A stretch of 64,000 bases of DNA from Agilicoccus flavus (GTDB lineage: Bacteria; Actinomycetota; Actinomycetes; Actinomycetales; Dermatophilaceae): NCBI RefSeq assembly GCF_014857905.1, contig NZ_JACYXE010000003.1, positions 124,001 through 188,000 of the forward strand. The letters are read 5' to 3'. Below the pieces are notes generated by a model. That model saw nothing but the letters and a program-made list of their open reading frames with translations. It ran no database searches and had not been told where the DNA came from. The number at the start of each line of letters is the position of its first letter. Positions within the stretch are counted from its first letter, which is position 1. Positions 34,932 to 42,607 of this stretch are shown piece by piece. A program made the position numbers and the translations under genes.

Positions 34932-36004
34932 CGGGGCCGGACCCGCGCACCACCTGGCCCGACGTCCTCACGACGCTGCTCGCGGGTGAGGACCTCGACG
35001 CGCACCGCGCCGGCTGGGCCATGGACGAGATCATGAGCGGCAACGCCACCGCGGTCCAGGTCGCCGGCTTCCTCGTCGCCCTCCGGAGCAAGGGCGAGAC
35101 GATCGACGAACTGCGGGCCGTCGCCGACACCATGCTCGCCCACGCCCACCGGATCGAGGTGCCCGGCGACTGCATGGACATCGTGGGAACGGGCGGCGAC
35201 CGGGCCAACACGGTGAACATCTCGACCATGGCGGCGATGGTCGTGGCCGCGGCCGGCGTGACCATCGTCAAGCACGGCAACCGGGCCGCGTCATCGAAGT
35301 CGGGAACCGCCGACTGCCTCGAGGCGCTCGGCATCGACCTGAGCGTCGGTCCCGAGCGGGTCGCCGAGGTCGCGCAGCGGGCGGGCATCACCTTCTGCTT
35401 CGCGCAGCTCTTCCACCCGTCGATGCGTCACGCGGCCGTGCCGCGCGCCGAGCTGGGCATCCCCACGCTCTTCAACGTCCTCGGTCCGCTCACCAACCCG
35501 GCCCAGCCGCGCTACGCGGCGGTCGGGGTGGCCCGGGCCGACATGGCGCCGCTCGTGGCCGGCGTCTTCGCCGCTCGCGGGAAGCGCACCGCGGTGTTCC
35601 GCGGCGACGACGGCCTCGACGAGGTGACGGTGTCGACGACCTCCCGCGTGTGGTGGGCCTCGGGCGAGGCCGGCGACTCGGTCCGGGAGTTCGTCGTGGA
35701 CCCGGAGCGCCTCGGCGTGTCGCCGGCTCCTCTGTTGAGCCTTCGGGGCGGTGACGGTCGGCACAACGCCGGTGTCGTCCTCGACGTCTTCGGCGGCGCG
35801 ACGGGGCCGATCCGCGACGCGGTGGTCCTCAACGCCGCCGTCGCGCTCGCCGTCGCCTCGGGCGACCCCGTCACGGACCAGGACGAGTTCACGGCCGCGC
35901 TCGAACGCGGCATGGTGCGCGCCGCCGAGGCGATCGACTCCGGCGCCGCGTCGGCGACGCTCGCGCGCTGGCGCGACGTGTCCACGCAGGCCGCCTCGCG
36001 CTGA
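34928..36004 (+). CDS. trpD: Anthranilate phosphoribosyltransferase
   Basis: A 358-aa TrpD, which joins anthranilate and PRPP in tryptophan synthesis. The PRPP loop GTGGDRANTVNIST is present at about residue 85, followed by KHGNRAASSKSGTADCLEALG and the anthranilate-site FLFAQxFHPSM-like segment FCFAQLFHPSMRHA and NVLGPLTNPA. The length is normal for the family. The ATG overlaps the upstream stop (ATGA). No other trp genes are in the window, so this is an isolated trpD, as in mycobacteria. Confidence 0.96.
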   Translation: MTGPDPRTTWPDVLTTLLAGEDLDAHRAGWAMDEIMSGNATAVQVAGFLVALRSKGETIDELRAVADTMLAHAHRIEVPGDCMDIVGTGGDRANTVNISTMAAMVVAAAGVTIVKHGNRAASSKSGTADCLEALGIDLSVGPERVAEVAQRAGITFCFAQLFHPSMRHAAVPRAELGIPTLFNVLGPLTNPAQPRYAAVGVARADMAPLVAGVFAARGKRTAVFRGDDGLDEVTVSTTSRVWWASGEAGDSVREFVVDPERLGVSPAPLLSLRGGDGRHNAGVVLDVFGGATGPIRDAVVLNAAVALAVASGDPVTDQDEFTAALERGMVRAAEAIDSGAASATLARWRDVSTQAASR

Positions 36005-36031
36005 GCGGGCGGACCCGACCGACCGCGCCGC

Positions 36032-36310
36032 TCAGTCGAGCCCGATGGAGAACGCGGCCTCGAGGTCGACGCGGCTGTAGGCGCGGAACGCGATGTGGGT
36101 CTGGGTCGCGGTCACGCCGGGGGTCTTGTTGATCCGGTCGGCGATGACGTCGGCGAGCTGCTCGTGCTCGCTCACGCGCACGAGCACGATGAGGTCGCAG
36201 TCGCCGGTGACGGAGTAGACCTCGCTGACCCCGTCGATGTCGGCCAGGGCCTGGGCCACCTCGGGGATGCGGGCGACGTCGGCGTTGACGAGGACGATGG
36301 CGGTGATCAC
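36032..36310 (-). CDS. Stand-alone Lrp/AsnC-type RAM domain protein
   Basis: A 92-aa protein consisting only of the Lrp/AsnC ligand-binding (RAM) domain: ITAIVLVNADVARIPEVAQAL, GVSEVYSVTGDCDLIVLVRV and the C-terminal helix. There is no helix-turn-helix, so it probably binds a small effector or assembles with full-length Lrp proteins. The GTG overlaps the upstream nuclease stop (GTGA), and a TACAGT 6 nt before the start gives it a possible internal leaderless promoter. It ends 28 bp from the convergent trpD. Confidence 0.9.
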   Translation of the reverse strand: MITAIVLVNADVARIPEVAQALADIDGVSEVYSVTGDCDLIVLVRVSEHEQLADVIADRINKTPGVTATQTHIAFRAYSRVDLEAAFSIGLD

Positions 36311-38112
36311 ACCGTCACTGTAGACCGCGACCCGCCGCCCGGCCCGGCTCCGAGCGCCGGACCCGGCCGCTCCGCCGCGGGCGGACCGCACGCGGACCCG
36401 GCGTCGTCGACGGGGCCAGACCCGTCCGGGCTCGGCGGGGGCGGGTCGAGCCGCAGCACCGCGGAGCCCGCGCCGTGGGCGGGACTCGCCCAGGTGCCGT
36501 CGAGCTCCACGATGCGGACCCCGTCCTCGCCGAGCCAGCGCAGGAGGAGGTCGGTCTCGTCGGGCAGCGCGGCGGGCGCCGGGGCGACCGGGGGAGCGAC
36601 CACCTCCGCGGTGGCGAGCAGGGCGTCGATGTACGGCATCGGATCGGCGCCGCGCGGGGAGGTGGTCGTCCCGGCCAGGCGGCCGTGGCGGATGCACACG
36701 ACCTCCCAGCCGCCGACGGGGCGGCGGCGAGCGGCGACGAGCTGAGGGGCCCGGGCGAGCGGCGCGAGCCGCTGGGCCCGGGCGCAGGCCCGCACGAGCG
36801 CGTGGGTGCGATCCCGGATCACGGCCGCGTCCTCGTAGCGTTCGGAGGCGGCCAGCTCGCTCATGCGGCGCCCGAGCCGGGCGAGCACCTCGCGCCCGTC
36901 GCCGGAGAGCATCCCGGCGGCGAGCGCGGCCACGTCGGCGTACTCGGCGACGCTCTGGCGGCCGTCGCAGGGCGCGCCGCACCGGTCGAGCTCGGCGAGC
37001 GCGCACGCGGGGCTGACGCGCTGCGGGGACAGCCGGGTGGTGCACCGACGCAGCGGGATCGCCTCGTGCAGGGCGTTCACGGCCGACCGGGCGACCTCCC
37101 GGGTCGCGAAGGGCCCGGCGTAGACGGCGCCGTCGTCGCGGACCTCGTGGACGATCGACAGGCGCGGGAAGGCCTCCACGGTGAGCTTGAGCCACGGCCG
37201 ACGATGCGGGCGCGTGGAGCGGCGGTTGTAGGGCGGCGCGGCGTCGGCGATGAGGCGCAGCTCGCGGACCTGCGCCTCGAGCGGGGTGGCGCACACGATG
37301 GGCCGGACGCGCTCGGCCAGGCCGACCATCTCGCCCATGCGCCGGCGGGTCTCGGAGGCGGTGAAGTAGGTCCGGACGCGGCGACGGATGTCGGTGGACG
37401 TGCCGACGTACAACGGTCGGCCCCGCCGGTCCTCGAACACGTAGACCCCGGGGGCGGAGGGGAGGGCGTCGGCGAGGTGCCGTTTCCGACGCTGGGCGGG
37501 GGTGACGCGGGAGGTGAACGTGGCGAGGTCCTCGAGCGTGGCGACGCCGAGGTTGCCGACCCGCTCGAGGAGCCCGTGGAGGACGTCGACGGTGGCGCGG
37601 GCGTCGTGCAGGGCCCGGTGATCGGGGGTGACGGAGGCGCCGAAGTACCGCGCCAGCGAGGAGAGCTTGTGGTTGCCGCACTCCTCCCGCGGGACGACCT
37701 GGCGGGCGAGGTACACGGTGTCGAGCACGTCGGCCCGGGGCCACGGCAGGTCGAGCCGGGCGGCGTTGGCCTTGAGGAAGCCGATGTCGAACGGCGCGTT
37801 GTGCGCCACGAGGACGGCGCCCCGCGCGAACTCGAGGAAGCCGGGGAGGACGGAGGCGATGCGGGGCGCGTCGGCCACCATCGCGTCGGTGATGCCGGTG
37901 AGGACGGCGATGAACGCCGGGATGGTCTCGCCGGGCTTGACGAGGGTCGCGAACTCGCCCAGGACCTGCCCTCCGCGGACCTTGACCGCGCCGATCTCGG
38001 TGATGTCGCACCCCCTCGGATCGGACCCCGTCGTCTCGAGGTCGACCACCACGAAGGTCACCTCGGACAGCGGGGTGCCCAGATCGTCGAACGTGCCCTG
38101 TACCGCGTGCAT
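36307..38112 (-). CDS. DEDD 3'-5' exonuclease fused to UvrC-like GIY-YIG domain
   Basis: A 601-aa protein. Residues about 15-180 are a DnaQ-like exonuclease: VVVDLETTGSDP (DxE), LVAHNAPFDIGFL and the terminal HxxxxD in HRALHDARATVD. Residues about 215-300 are a GIY-YIG module, GVYVFEDRRGRPLYVGTSTDIRRR, as in UvrC and Cho nucleases, and the rest resembles the UvrC N-terminal half (RCTTRLSP, PCDGRQS). It corresponds to mycobacterial Rv2191-type proteins, thought to act in DNA repair. ATG 38112 is leaderless (TAGCGT 7 nt upstream) and sits under a PafBC-type element, which predicts damage induction. The C-terminus overlaps the RAM gene. Confidence 0.92.
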   Translation of the reverse strand: MHAVQGTFDDLGTPLSEVTFVVVDLETTGSDPRGCDITEIGAVKVRGGQVLGEFATLVKPGETIPAFIAVLTGITDAMVADAPRIASVLPGFLEFARGAVLVAHNAPFDIGFLKANAARLDLPWPRADVLDTVYLARQVVPREECGNHKLSSLARYFGASVTPDHRALHDARATVDVLHGLLERVGNLGVATLEDLATFTSRVTPAQRRKRHLADALPSAPGVYVFEDRRGRPLYVGTSTDIRRRVRTYFTASETRRRMGEMVGLAERVRPIVCATPLEAQVRELRLIADAAPPYNRRSTRPHRRPWLKLTVEAFPRLSIVHEVRDDGAVYAGPFATREVARSAVNALHEAIPLRRCTTRLSPQRVSPACALAELDRCGAPCDGRQSVAEYADVAALAAGMLSGDGREVLARLGRRMSELAASERYEDAAVIRDRTHALVRACARAQRLAPLARAPQLVAARRRPVGGWEVVCIRHGRLAGTTTSPRGADPMPYIDALLATAEVVAPPVAPAPAALPDETDLLLRWLGEDGVRIVELDGTWASPAHGAGSAVLRLDPPPPSPDGSGPVDDAGSACGPPAAERPGPALGAGPGGGSRSTVTV

Positions 38113-38119
38113 GGGCCGG

Positions 38120-38142
38120 ACGCTAGGGGCCGCCACCGACAA
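38120..38142 (-). promoter_or_regulatory. PafBC-type (RecA-independent) damage promoter for the nuclease gene
   Basis: On the minus strand this reads TTGTCGGTG-N8-TAGCGT, matching the known mycobacterial RecA-independent damage motif TTGTCRGTG-N8-TAnnnT. The -10 is 7 nt before the ATG at 38112. Confidence 0.85.
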
Positions 38143-38205
38143 GGTCGTCGGGACTTCCCCTCTCGGAGCGGGGGGAGAAGGGCCGCGGGACCGACGTCGG
38201 CGACC

Positions 38206-38228
38206 TTGTCGGTGGCGGCCCCTAGCGT
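38206..38228 (+). promoter_or_regulatory. PafBC-type (RecA-independent) damage promoter for the small Cys protein
   Basis: TTGTCGGTG-N8-TAGCGT faces the 71-aa gene. The predicted transcript start is near 38235, leaving a 30-nt leader with a strong AAGGAGG site. Confidence 0.85.
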
Positions 38229-38267
38229 CGTTCTCGACGAGGACATCGACCGCCAAGGAGGCCCGTC

Positions 38268-38483
38268 ATGTTGATCGACTGCCAGAGCTGCCCCGGCCGG
38301 TCCCGCCTGTGCGGTGACTGCGCCCTCGCACCGTTGCTGCTCGCCCCGACCACGGGGCTCCCGCTCGATCCGGCGGAGGCCGACGCGGTGACCACGTTCG
38401 CGTCGCTGGGTCTCATCTCCACCGCCGAGGCGATGACGGTGCGAGCGCGCCACGAGCCGACGGCGGCGCGCGCCGCCGGCTGA
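38268..38483 (+). CDS. Small four-cysteine protein (putative zinc-binding)
   Basis: A 71-aa protein with C-x2-C-x6-C-x2-C at residues 5-18 (DCQSCPGRSRLCGDC) followed by a leucine-rich segment ALAPLLLAPTTGLPL and a helical C-terminus. The four cysteines suggest a structural zinc or Fe-S site; no enzyme motif is visible. Similar short proteins occur in many actinobacteria, function unknown. AAGGAGG lies at ideal spacing before the ATG. The gene is divergent from the DEDD/GIY-YIG nuclease and shares the mirror-image PafBC-type promoter, so damage induction is predicted. Confidence 0.82.
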   Translation: MLIDCQSCPGRSRLCGDCALAPLLLAPTTGLPLDPAEADAVTTFASLGLISTAEAMTVRARHEPTAARAAG

Positions 38484-38515
38484 TCGCCCGGCCCGCTCGC
38501 CGCGGCCGCGCCGGC

Positions 38516-40336
38516 TCAGCCCTGGCGGCCCACGTGGGCGTTGTCGTAGAGCGAGTCGATCGCGTCGGCGAAGTCGGCGGTGACGACGTTGCGCTTGAGC
38601 TTCATCGACGGCGTGAGGTGGCCGCTCTCCTCGGTGAAGTCGCCGGGGAGGATGACGAACTCACGGATGGACTCCGCCCGGCTCACCGTCTGGTTGGCCC
38701 GGTCGACGGCCATCTGGATGTGCTCGCGCACGAACGGGTCGTCGACCGCGGACTCCGCCGTCAGGTCGGCGCGTCCGTGCGAGGCGCCCCACCCCTGCAC
38801 CATCTCGGGGTCGATGGTCACGAGCGCGCCCACGAACGGGCGCCCGTCCCCGACGACGAGGCACTGACCCACGAGCGGATGCGCCCGGACGACGTCCTCG
38901 AGCCCGGCCGGCGACACGTTCTTGCCGGCCATCGTCACGATGATCTCCTTCGAGCGGCCGGTGATGCGCAGACAGCCGTCGTCGTCGATCTCACCGAGGT
39001 CGCCGGTGCGGAACCACCCGTCGTCGGTCATCGCCTCCCGGGTGGCCTCGTCGTTGTCGTGGTAGGCCCGGAAGACCCCGACCCCGCTGACCTGCACCTC
39101 GCCGTCGTCGGCGACCCGGATGCCCACGCCCGGCAGCGGCCGGCCCACCGTGCCGACCTTCGTCATCGACGGGGTGCACACGTTGGTGGGGGCGGTGGTC
39201 TCGGTGAGCCCGTACCCCTCGAGGATCGTCAGCCCGATCCCGCGGAAGAAGTGGCCGAGGCGTTCGCCCAGGGGAGCGCCCCCCGAGACGGCGAACTGCA
39301 CCTTGCCGCCCATGAGGGCCCGCAGCTTGCGGTAGACGACGAGGTCGAGGGCGGCGTGCCGGACCCGCAGCGGCACCGAGGGGCCGCCGCTGTCGAGCGA
39401 CCGGCTGTACGCGATGGCGGTCCGGGAGGCGATCGCGAAGAGCCGGGCCTTGCCCTGGGCCCGCAGCTTGGTGTCGGTGGCGTTGTAGATCTTCTCGAAG
39501 ACCCGGGGCACCGCGAGCAGGAAGGTCGGCTCGAAGGAGCCGAGGTCGTCCATGAGGTTCTTCACGTCGGGGGAGTGACCCACCCGCATCCCCGACATGA
39601 CGGCGACGACCTGGATGAGCCGCGCGAGCACGTGCGCCAGGGGGAGGAACAGCAGCGTGGCGGATCCCTCGCCGGCGACGATCTCGGGGAGCGAGGCGCA
39701 GACGTTCTCCGAGAGGAGGACGAAGTTGCCGTGCGTGAGTTCGCACCCCTTCGGCCGGCCGGTCGTGCCCGAGGTGTAGATGATCGTCGCGAGATCGTCG
39801 AGGGTGGCGCCGGTCCGCCGGGCCTCGTGGTCGGCGTCGGTCACCTCGGCCCCGGCGGCGGTGAGCTCGTCCAGGGCGCCTCCGTCGATGTGCCACACGT
39901 GCGCGAGGTGCGACTGGGAGTCCCGCACCCGCGTCGCGAGGACGAGGTGGTCGGTCGACTCGACGAACAGGGCCACGATCCCGGCGTCCTGCACGATCCA
40001 CTCGAGCTGGTGCTCGGAGGAGGTCTCGTAGATCGGGACCGGCACGGCCCCCGCCGACCAGATGGCGAAGTCGAGCAGCGTCCACTCGTATCGCGTGCGG
40101 CTCATGATGCCGACGCGGTCGCCCGGGCCGATGCCCGCGGCCATGAGCCCCTTCGCGACACCGGTCAGCTCCGAGAGGAAGGCGGCGGCGGTGACGTCGT
40201 GCCACAGGTTGCCCTGGCGGCGTCCGAAGACGACCCGGTCCGGGAAGCGCCTCGCGTTGTGGACCGGGAGGTCCGACAGGTTCGCGGCCGCGCCGGACCC
40301 GGCCCGGGGGAGCGGGGGAACGACGATCTCGCGCAT
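38516..40336 (-). CDS. Long-chain fatty-acid-CoA ligase (AMP-forming)
   Basis: A 606-aa ANL-superfamily adenylating enzyme, FadD15-like. Motifs in order: the ATP loop TIIYTSGTTGRPKGCELTH (about residue 180), the fatty-acid-linked region LPLAHVLARLIQV, GYGLTETTAPTN (about 365), GWFRTGDLGEID (about 430), ITGRSKEIIV, and the catalytic C-terminal Lys candidate in SMKLKRNVV. It activates fatty acids to acyl-CoA through acyl-AMP. The ATG has AAGAGGA upstream. It is convergent with the small Cys gene and apparently monocistronic. Chain length cannot be determined from sequence. Confidence 0.94.
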   Translation of the reverse strand: MREIVVPPLPRAGSGAAANLSDLPVHNARRFPDRVVFGRRQGNLWHDVTAAAFLSELTGVAKGLMAAGIGPGDRVGIMSRTRYEWTLLDFAIWSAGAVPVPIYETSSEHQLEWIVQDAGIVALFVESTDHLVLATRVRDSQSHLAHVWHIDGGALDELTAAGAEVTDADHEARRTGATLDDLATIIYTSGTTGRPKGCELTHGNFVLLSENVCASLPEIVAGEGSATLLFLPLAHVLARLIQVVAVMSGMRVGHSPDVKNLMDDLGSFEPTFLLAVPRVFEKIYNATDTKLRAQGKARLFAIASRTAIAYSRSLDSGGPSVPLRVRHAALDLVVYRKLRALMGGKVQFAVSGGAPLGERLGHFFRGIGLTILEGYGLTETTAPTNVCTPSMTKVGTVGRPLPGVGIRVADDGEVQVSGVGVFRAYHDNDEATREAMTDDGWFRTGDLGEIDDDGCLRITGRSKEIIVTMAGKNVSPAGLEDVVRAHPLVGQCLVVGDGRPFVGALVTIDPEMVQGWGASHGRADLTAESAVDDPFVREHIQMAVDRANQTVSRAESIREFVILPGDFTEESGHLTPSMKLKRNVVTADFADAIDSLYDNAHVGRQG

Positions 40337-40595
40337 GGGGTCCTCTTCGTCGGGGATGGTGGATCCGTGAGCCCGGCCTGACGACCGGGTGCCCGGCGTG
40401 GGTCCGACGACCGCTCGGGGTGCGTCGCGGGACGTCCGCCGCCCTGTCCCGAATCTACCCGAGGGGCCCCGGAGCAGCGCGTCCGTGGGTCGTGGAGGGG
40501 CCCGGCCGAGGAGGGCGCCGGGCTCGCGCAGGCGGGAACGGGGTCAGCCGGGTGCCGGCCCACCGGTCGTCGTGGTGGCCGGTGACCCGGACGGA

Positions 40596-40601
40596 TAGGT
40601 T
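40596..40601 (+). promoter_or_regulatory. -10 element of leaderless promoter for SRPBCC-glucokinase operon
   Basis: TAGGTT, 7 nt before the ATG at 40609. Confidence 0.55.
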
Positions 40602-40608
40602 GGGCCCC

Positions 40609-41079
40609 ATGCCGGAGCAGACCGTGGCCGACGTCCTCATCGACGCGCCCGCCGACCTCGTCCTCGACGTCATCGGCGACATCGCGGCCTACCCGGACTG
40701 GGCGGACGGGGTGCGGTCGGCGGAGGCGCTCGACGAGGACGAGTCGGGCTGGCCCCGGCGGGCGCGGTTCACCGTGTCCTCGAGCGCACTGTCCGACACC
40801 TACGTCGTCGCCTACTCCTGGGACGTCGCGGAGGACGGCACGGGGGTCGTGTCCTGGACCCTCGAGTCGAGCCGGGTGCTGTCGGCGATGGAGGGCAGCT
40901 ACACGCTCGCGCACTCCGGCGGCCCCGGGGGAGGCGGTGGGACGGCGGTCACCTATCGGCTCGCCGTCGACCTGCTCGTCCCGCTGCCCGGGATGCTGCG
41001 CCGCCGGGCGGAGAAGACGATCACCTCGACCGCGCTGGCGTCCCTCCGCCGGCGCGCGGGCGAGGTGAGCGTCACGTGA
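40609..41079 (+). CDS. SRPBCC (START/Bet v1-like) family protein
   Basis: A 156-aa polyketide-cyclase/dehydrase-like lipid-binding fold: TVADVLIDAPADLVLDVIGDIAAYPDWADGV is the classic N-terminal pattern, and LVPLPGMLRRRAEKTI is the C-terminal helix. The ligand is unknown. A glycine-rich loop (HSGGPGGGGGTA) is inserted before the last strands. It opens a four-gene run with overlapping stop/start codons ending in two glucokinases; the same SRPBCC-glucokinase neighbourhood is, as I recall, found in Streptomyces, though no mechanistic link is evident. Confidence 0.85.
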   Translation: MPEQTVADVLIDAPADLVLDVIGDIAAYPDWADGVRSAEALDEDESGWPRRARFTVSSSALSDTYVVAYSWDVAEDGTGVVSWTLESSRVLSAMEGSYTLAHSGGPGGGGGTAVTYRLAVDLLVPLPGMLRRRAEKTITSTALASLRRRAGEVSVT

Positions 41080-41660
41080 GCGCCGCGCACGAGGCCCCGC
41101 CCGACGTCGTGGGTCTCGAGTCCGCGCTCCTCGTCGAGGCGCTGCTGGCCGGGTCGCCGGGTCGGACCGGCCCACGACGTCGGCCCCGGGCGGACCGCGG
41201 CGATGCCCCCGGGGGCCGGGCCCCCGGCGACGACGCCGAGGCCGGCCGCCCTCCGGGCGTCACGGACCGGAACGCCAGGGACGCCGGGGACGCCGGGGAC
41301 TCGCCGATCGACACCGACGCACAGGCCCGCGCCTGCCCCACCTGCGGGGCCCCCCGGGCCGAGCGGACCGGGGCGGCCGGCCCGGGCGCACGGCCCGACG
41401 CGACCCGTGCGGCGTGCCCGTGGTGCCGCGCGGGTCGGGCCTGGGCGTCACGTGCCCCCTCGACCCTCGCCTCCCTGGCCGACGCCGTCGACCTCGTGGC
41501 GCAGGGCCTGCGCGCTGCGGCCGACGCCCTGCGCGTCGACGCCGACCCGGACCCGCCCGCGGGCCGGCCGACGCCGAACTCGCACCGCACGGAGCACGGA
41601 CACACGCATCCACACCCAGGGGACCCAGCGCGCCCCGCCGACGAAGGGAACGTCCGATGA
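41076..41660 (+). CDS. Hypothetical protein with CPxCG-CPWC zinc-ribbon-like pair
   Basis: A 194-aa protein. The N-terminus VVGLESALLVEALLAG is helical; a disordered Asp/Gly/Pro-rich stretch follows (about 25-80), then CPTCGAPRAE (about 88) and CPWCRAGRAW (about 113), which could form a zinc knuckle. A helix (STLASLADAVDLVAQGLRAAADAL) and a His-rich tail HRTEHGHTHPHPGD close the protein. The function is unknown. The GTG overlaps the SRPBCC stop, and its own stop overlaps glucokinase 1 (ATGA). Similar two-cysteine-pair proteins at this position are known in other actinobacteria; I rate that as recollection. Confidence 0.72.
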   Translation: MSAAHEAPPDVVGLESALLVEALLAGSPGRTGPRRRPRADRGDAPGGRAPGDDAEAGRPPGVTDRNARDAGDAGDSPIDTDAQARACPTCGAPRAERTGAAGPGARPDATRAACPWCRAGRAWASRAPSTLASLADAVDLVAQGLRAAADALRVDADPDPPAGRPTPNSHRTEHGHTHPHPGDPARPADEGNVR

Positions 41661-42607
41661 CCGCGACGATCGGGATCGACATCGGGGGCACGAAGATCGC
41701 CGCGGCGGTCGTCGACGAGCACGGCGCCATCGTCGAGAAGACGCGGACGCCCACGACGGCGTCGGACCCCGACGCGATCATCGAGGCGACCGCCGAGCTC
41801 GCCCGCGAGCTCGGCTCGCGTCACGAGGTCAGCGCCGTCGGCGTCGCGTGCGCCGCGTTCATCGACCGCGAACGCTCCACGATCCGCTTCGCCCCGAACA
41901 TCTCGTGGCGGGACACCCCGGTCAAGAAGCTCCTCGAGGACCGGATCGAGATGCCCGTCGTCATCGAGAACGACGCCAATGCCGCGGCGTGGGGCGAGTT
42001 CCTCTACGGGCCCGCCCACGACCGTGACGACATGGTGCTCATCACGGTCGGCACCGGCGTCGGCGGCGGCGTCGTCATCGACGGTCAGCTCCTGCGCGGC
42101 GCCTTCGGGATCGGGGCCGAGCTCGGCCACGTCCGGATGGTGCCCGACGGGCTGCTGTGCGGGTGCGGCAGCCGGGGTTGCCTCGAGCAGTACGCGAGCG
42201 GGAACGCGCTGGTCCGCGAGGCGCGCGAGCTCGTCCGCAGCTCACCGACGATGGCCCGCGAGCTCGTGCGGCGCTGCGGCGGTGACGCCGAGAAGCTCAC
42301 GGGCCCCGACGTCACCGAGGCCGCCCTGGCCGGCGACGAGCCGGCCGTGGAGCTGCTCGCCACCCTCGGGGGGTGGATCGGGCAGGGCGCGGTGAGCATC
42401 ACCGCGGTCCTCGACCCGAGCATGTACGTCATCGGCGGCGGCGTCGTCACCGCGGGAGACCTGCTCCTCGAACCCGCCTCGCGGGCCTACCACCGCGGCC
42501 TCGGTGGCCGCGGCTTCCGGCCGGAGGCGACGTGGGCGCTCGCGAGCCTCGGCAACGACGCCGGCGTCATCGGCGCCGCCGCCCTCGCGCGGGACGGGAA
42601 CGCATGA
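41657..42607 (+). CDS. glk: ROK-family glucokinase (copy 1)
   Basis: A 316-aa ROK kinase. The phosphate loop IGIDIGGTKIAAAVV starts at residue 4, the catalytic region is VIENDANAAAWGEFLYG, TVGTGVGGGVVIDGQLLRG supplies adenosine contacts, and the zinc motif is CGCGSRGCLEQYASG. It phosphorylates glucose with ATP or polyphosphate as in other actinobacterial GlkA proteins. The start overlaps the upstream stop (ATGA), and the end overlaps the second kinase (ATGA). About half of its residues appear shared with copy 2. Confidence 0.94.
   Translation: MTATIGIDIGGTKIAAAVVDEHGAIVEKTRTPTTASDPDAIIEATAELARELGSRHEVSAVGVACAAFIDRERSTIRFAPNISWRDTPVKKLLEDRIEMPVVIENDANAAAWGEFLYGPAHDRDDMVLITVGTGVGGGVVIDGQLLRGAFGIGAELGHVRMVPDGLLCGCGSRGCLEQYASGNALVREARELVRSSPTMARELVRRCGGDAEKLTGPDVTEAALAGDEPAVELLATLGGWIGQGAVSITAVLDPSMYVIGGGVVTAGDLLLEPASRAYHRGLGGRGFRPEATWALASLGNDAGVIGAAALARDGNA

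Larger units (their letters stand above)
38119..38229. repeat. Perfect 29-bp inverted repeat carrying divergent promoters
   Basis: The arms 38119-38147 and 38201-38229 are exact reverse complements separated by 53 bp. Each arm contains a complete promoter facing outward, so the two flanking genes share an identical control element. Confidence 0.95.
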
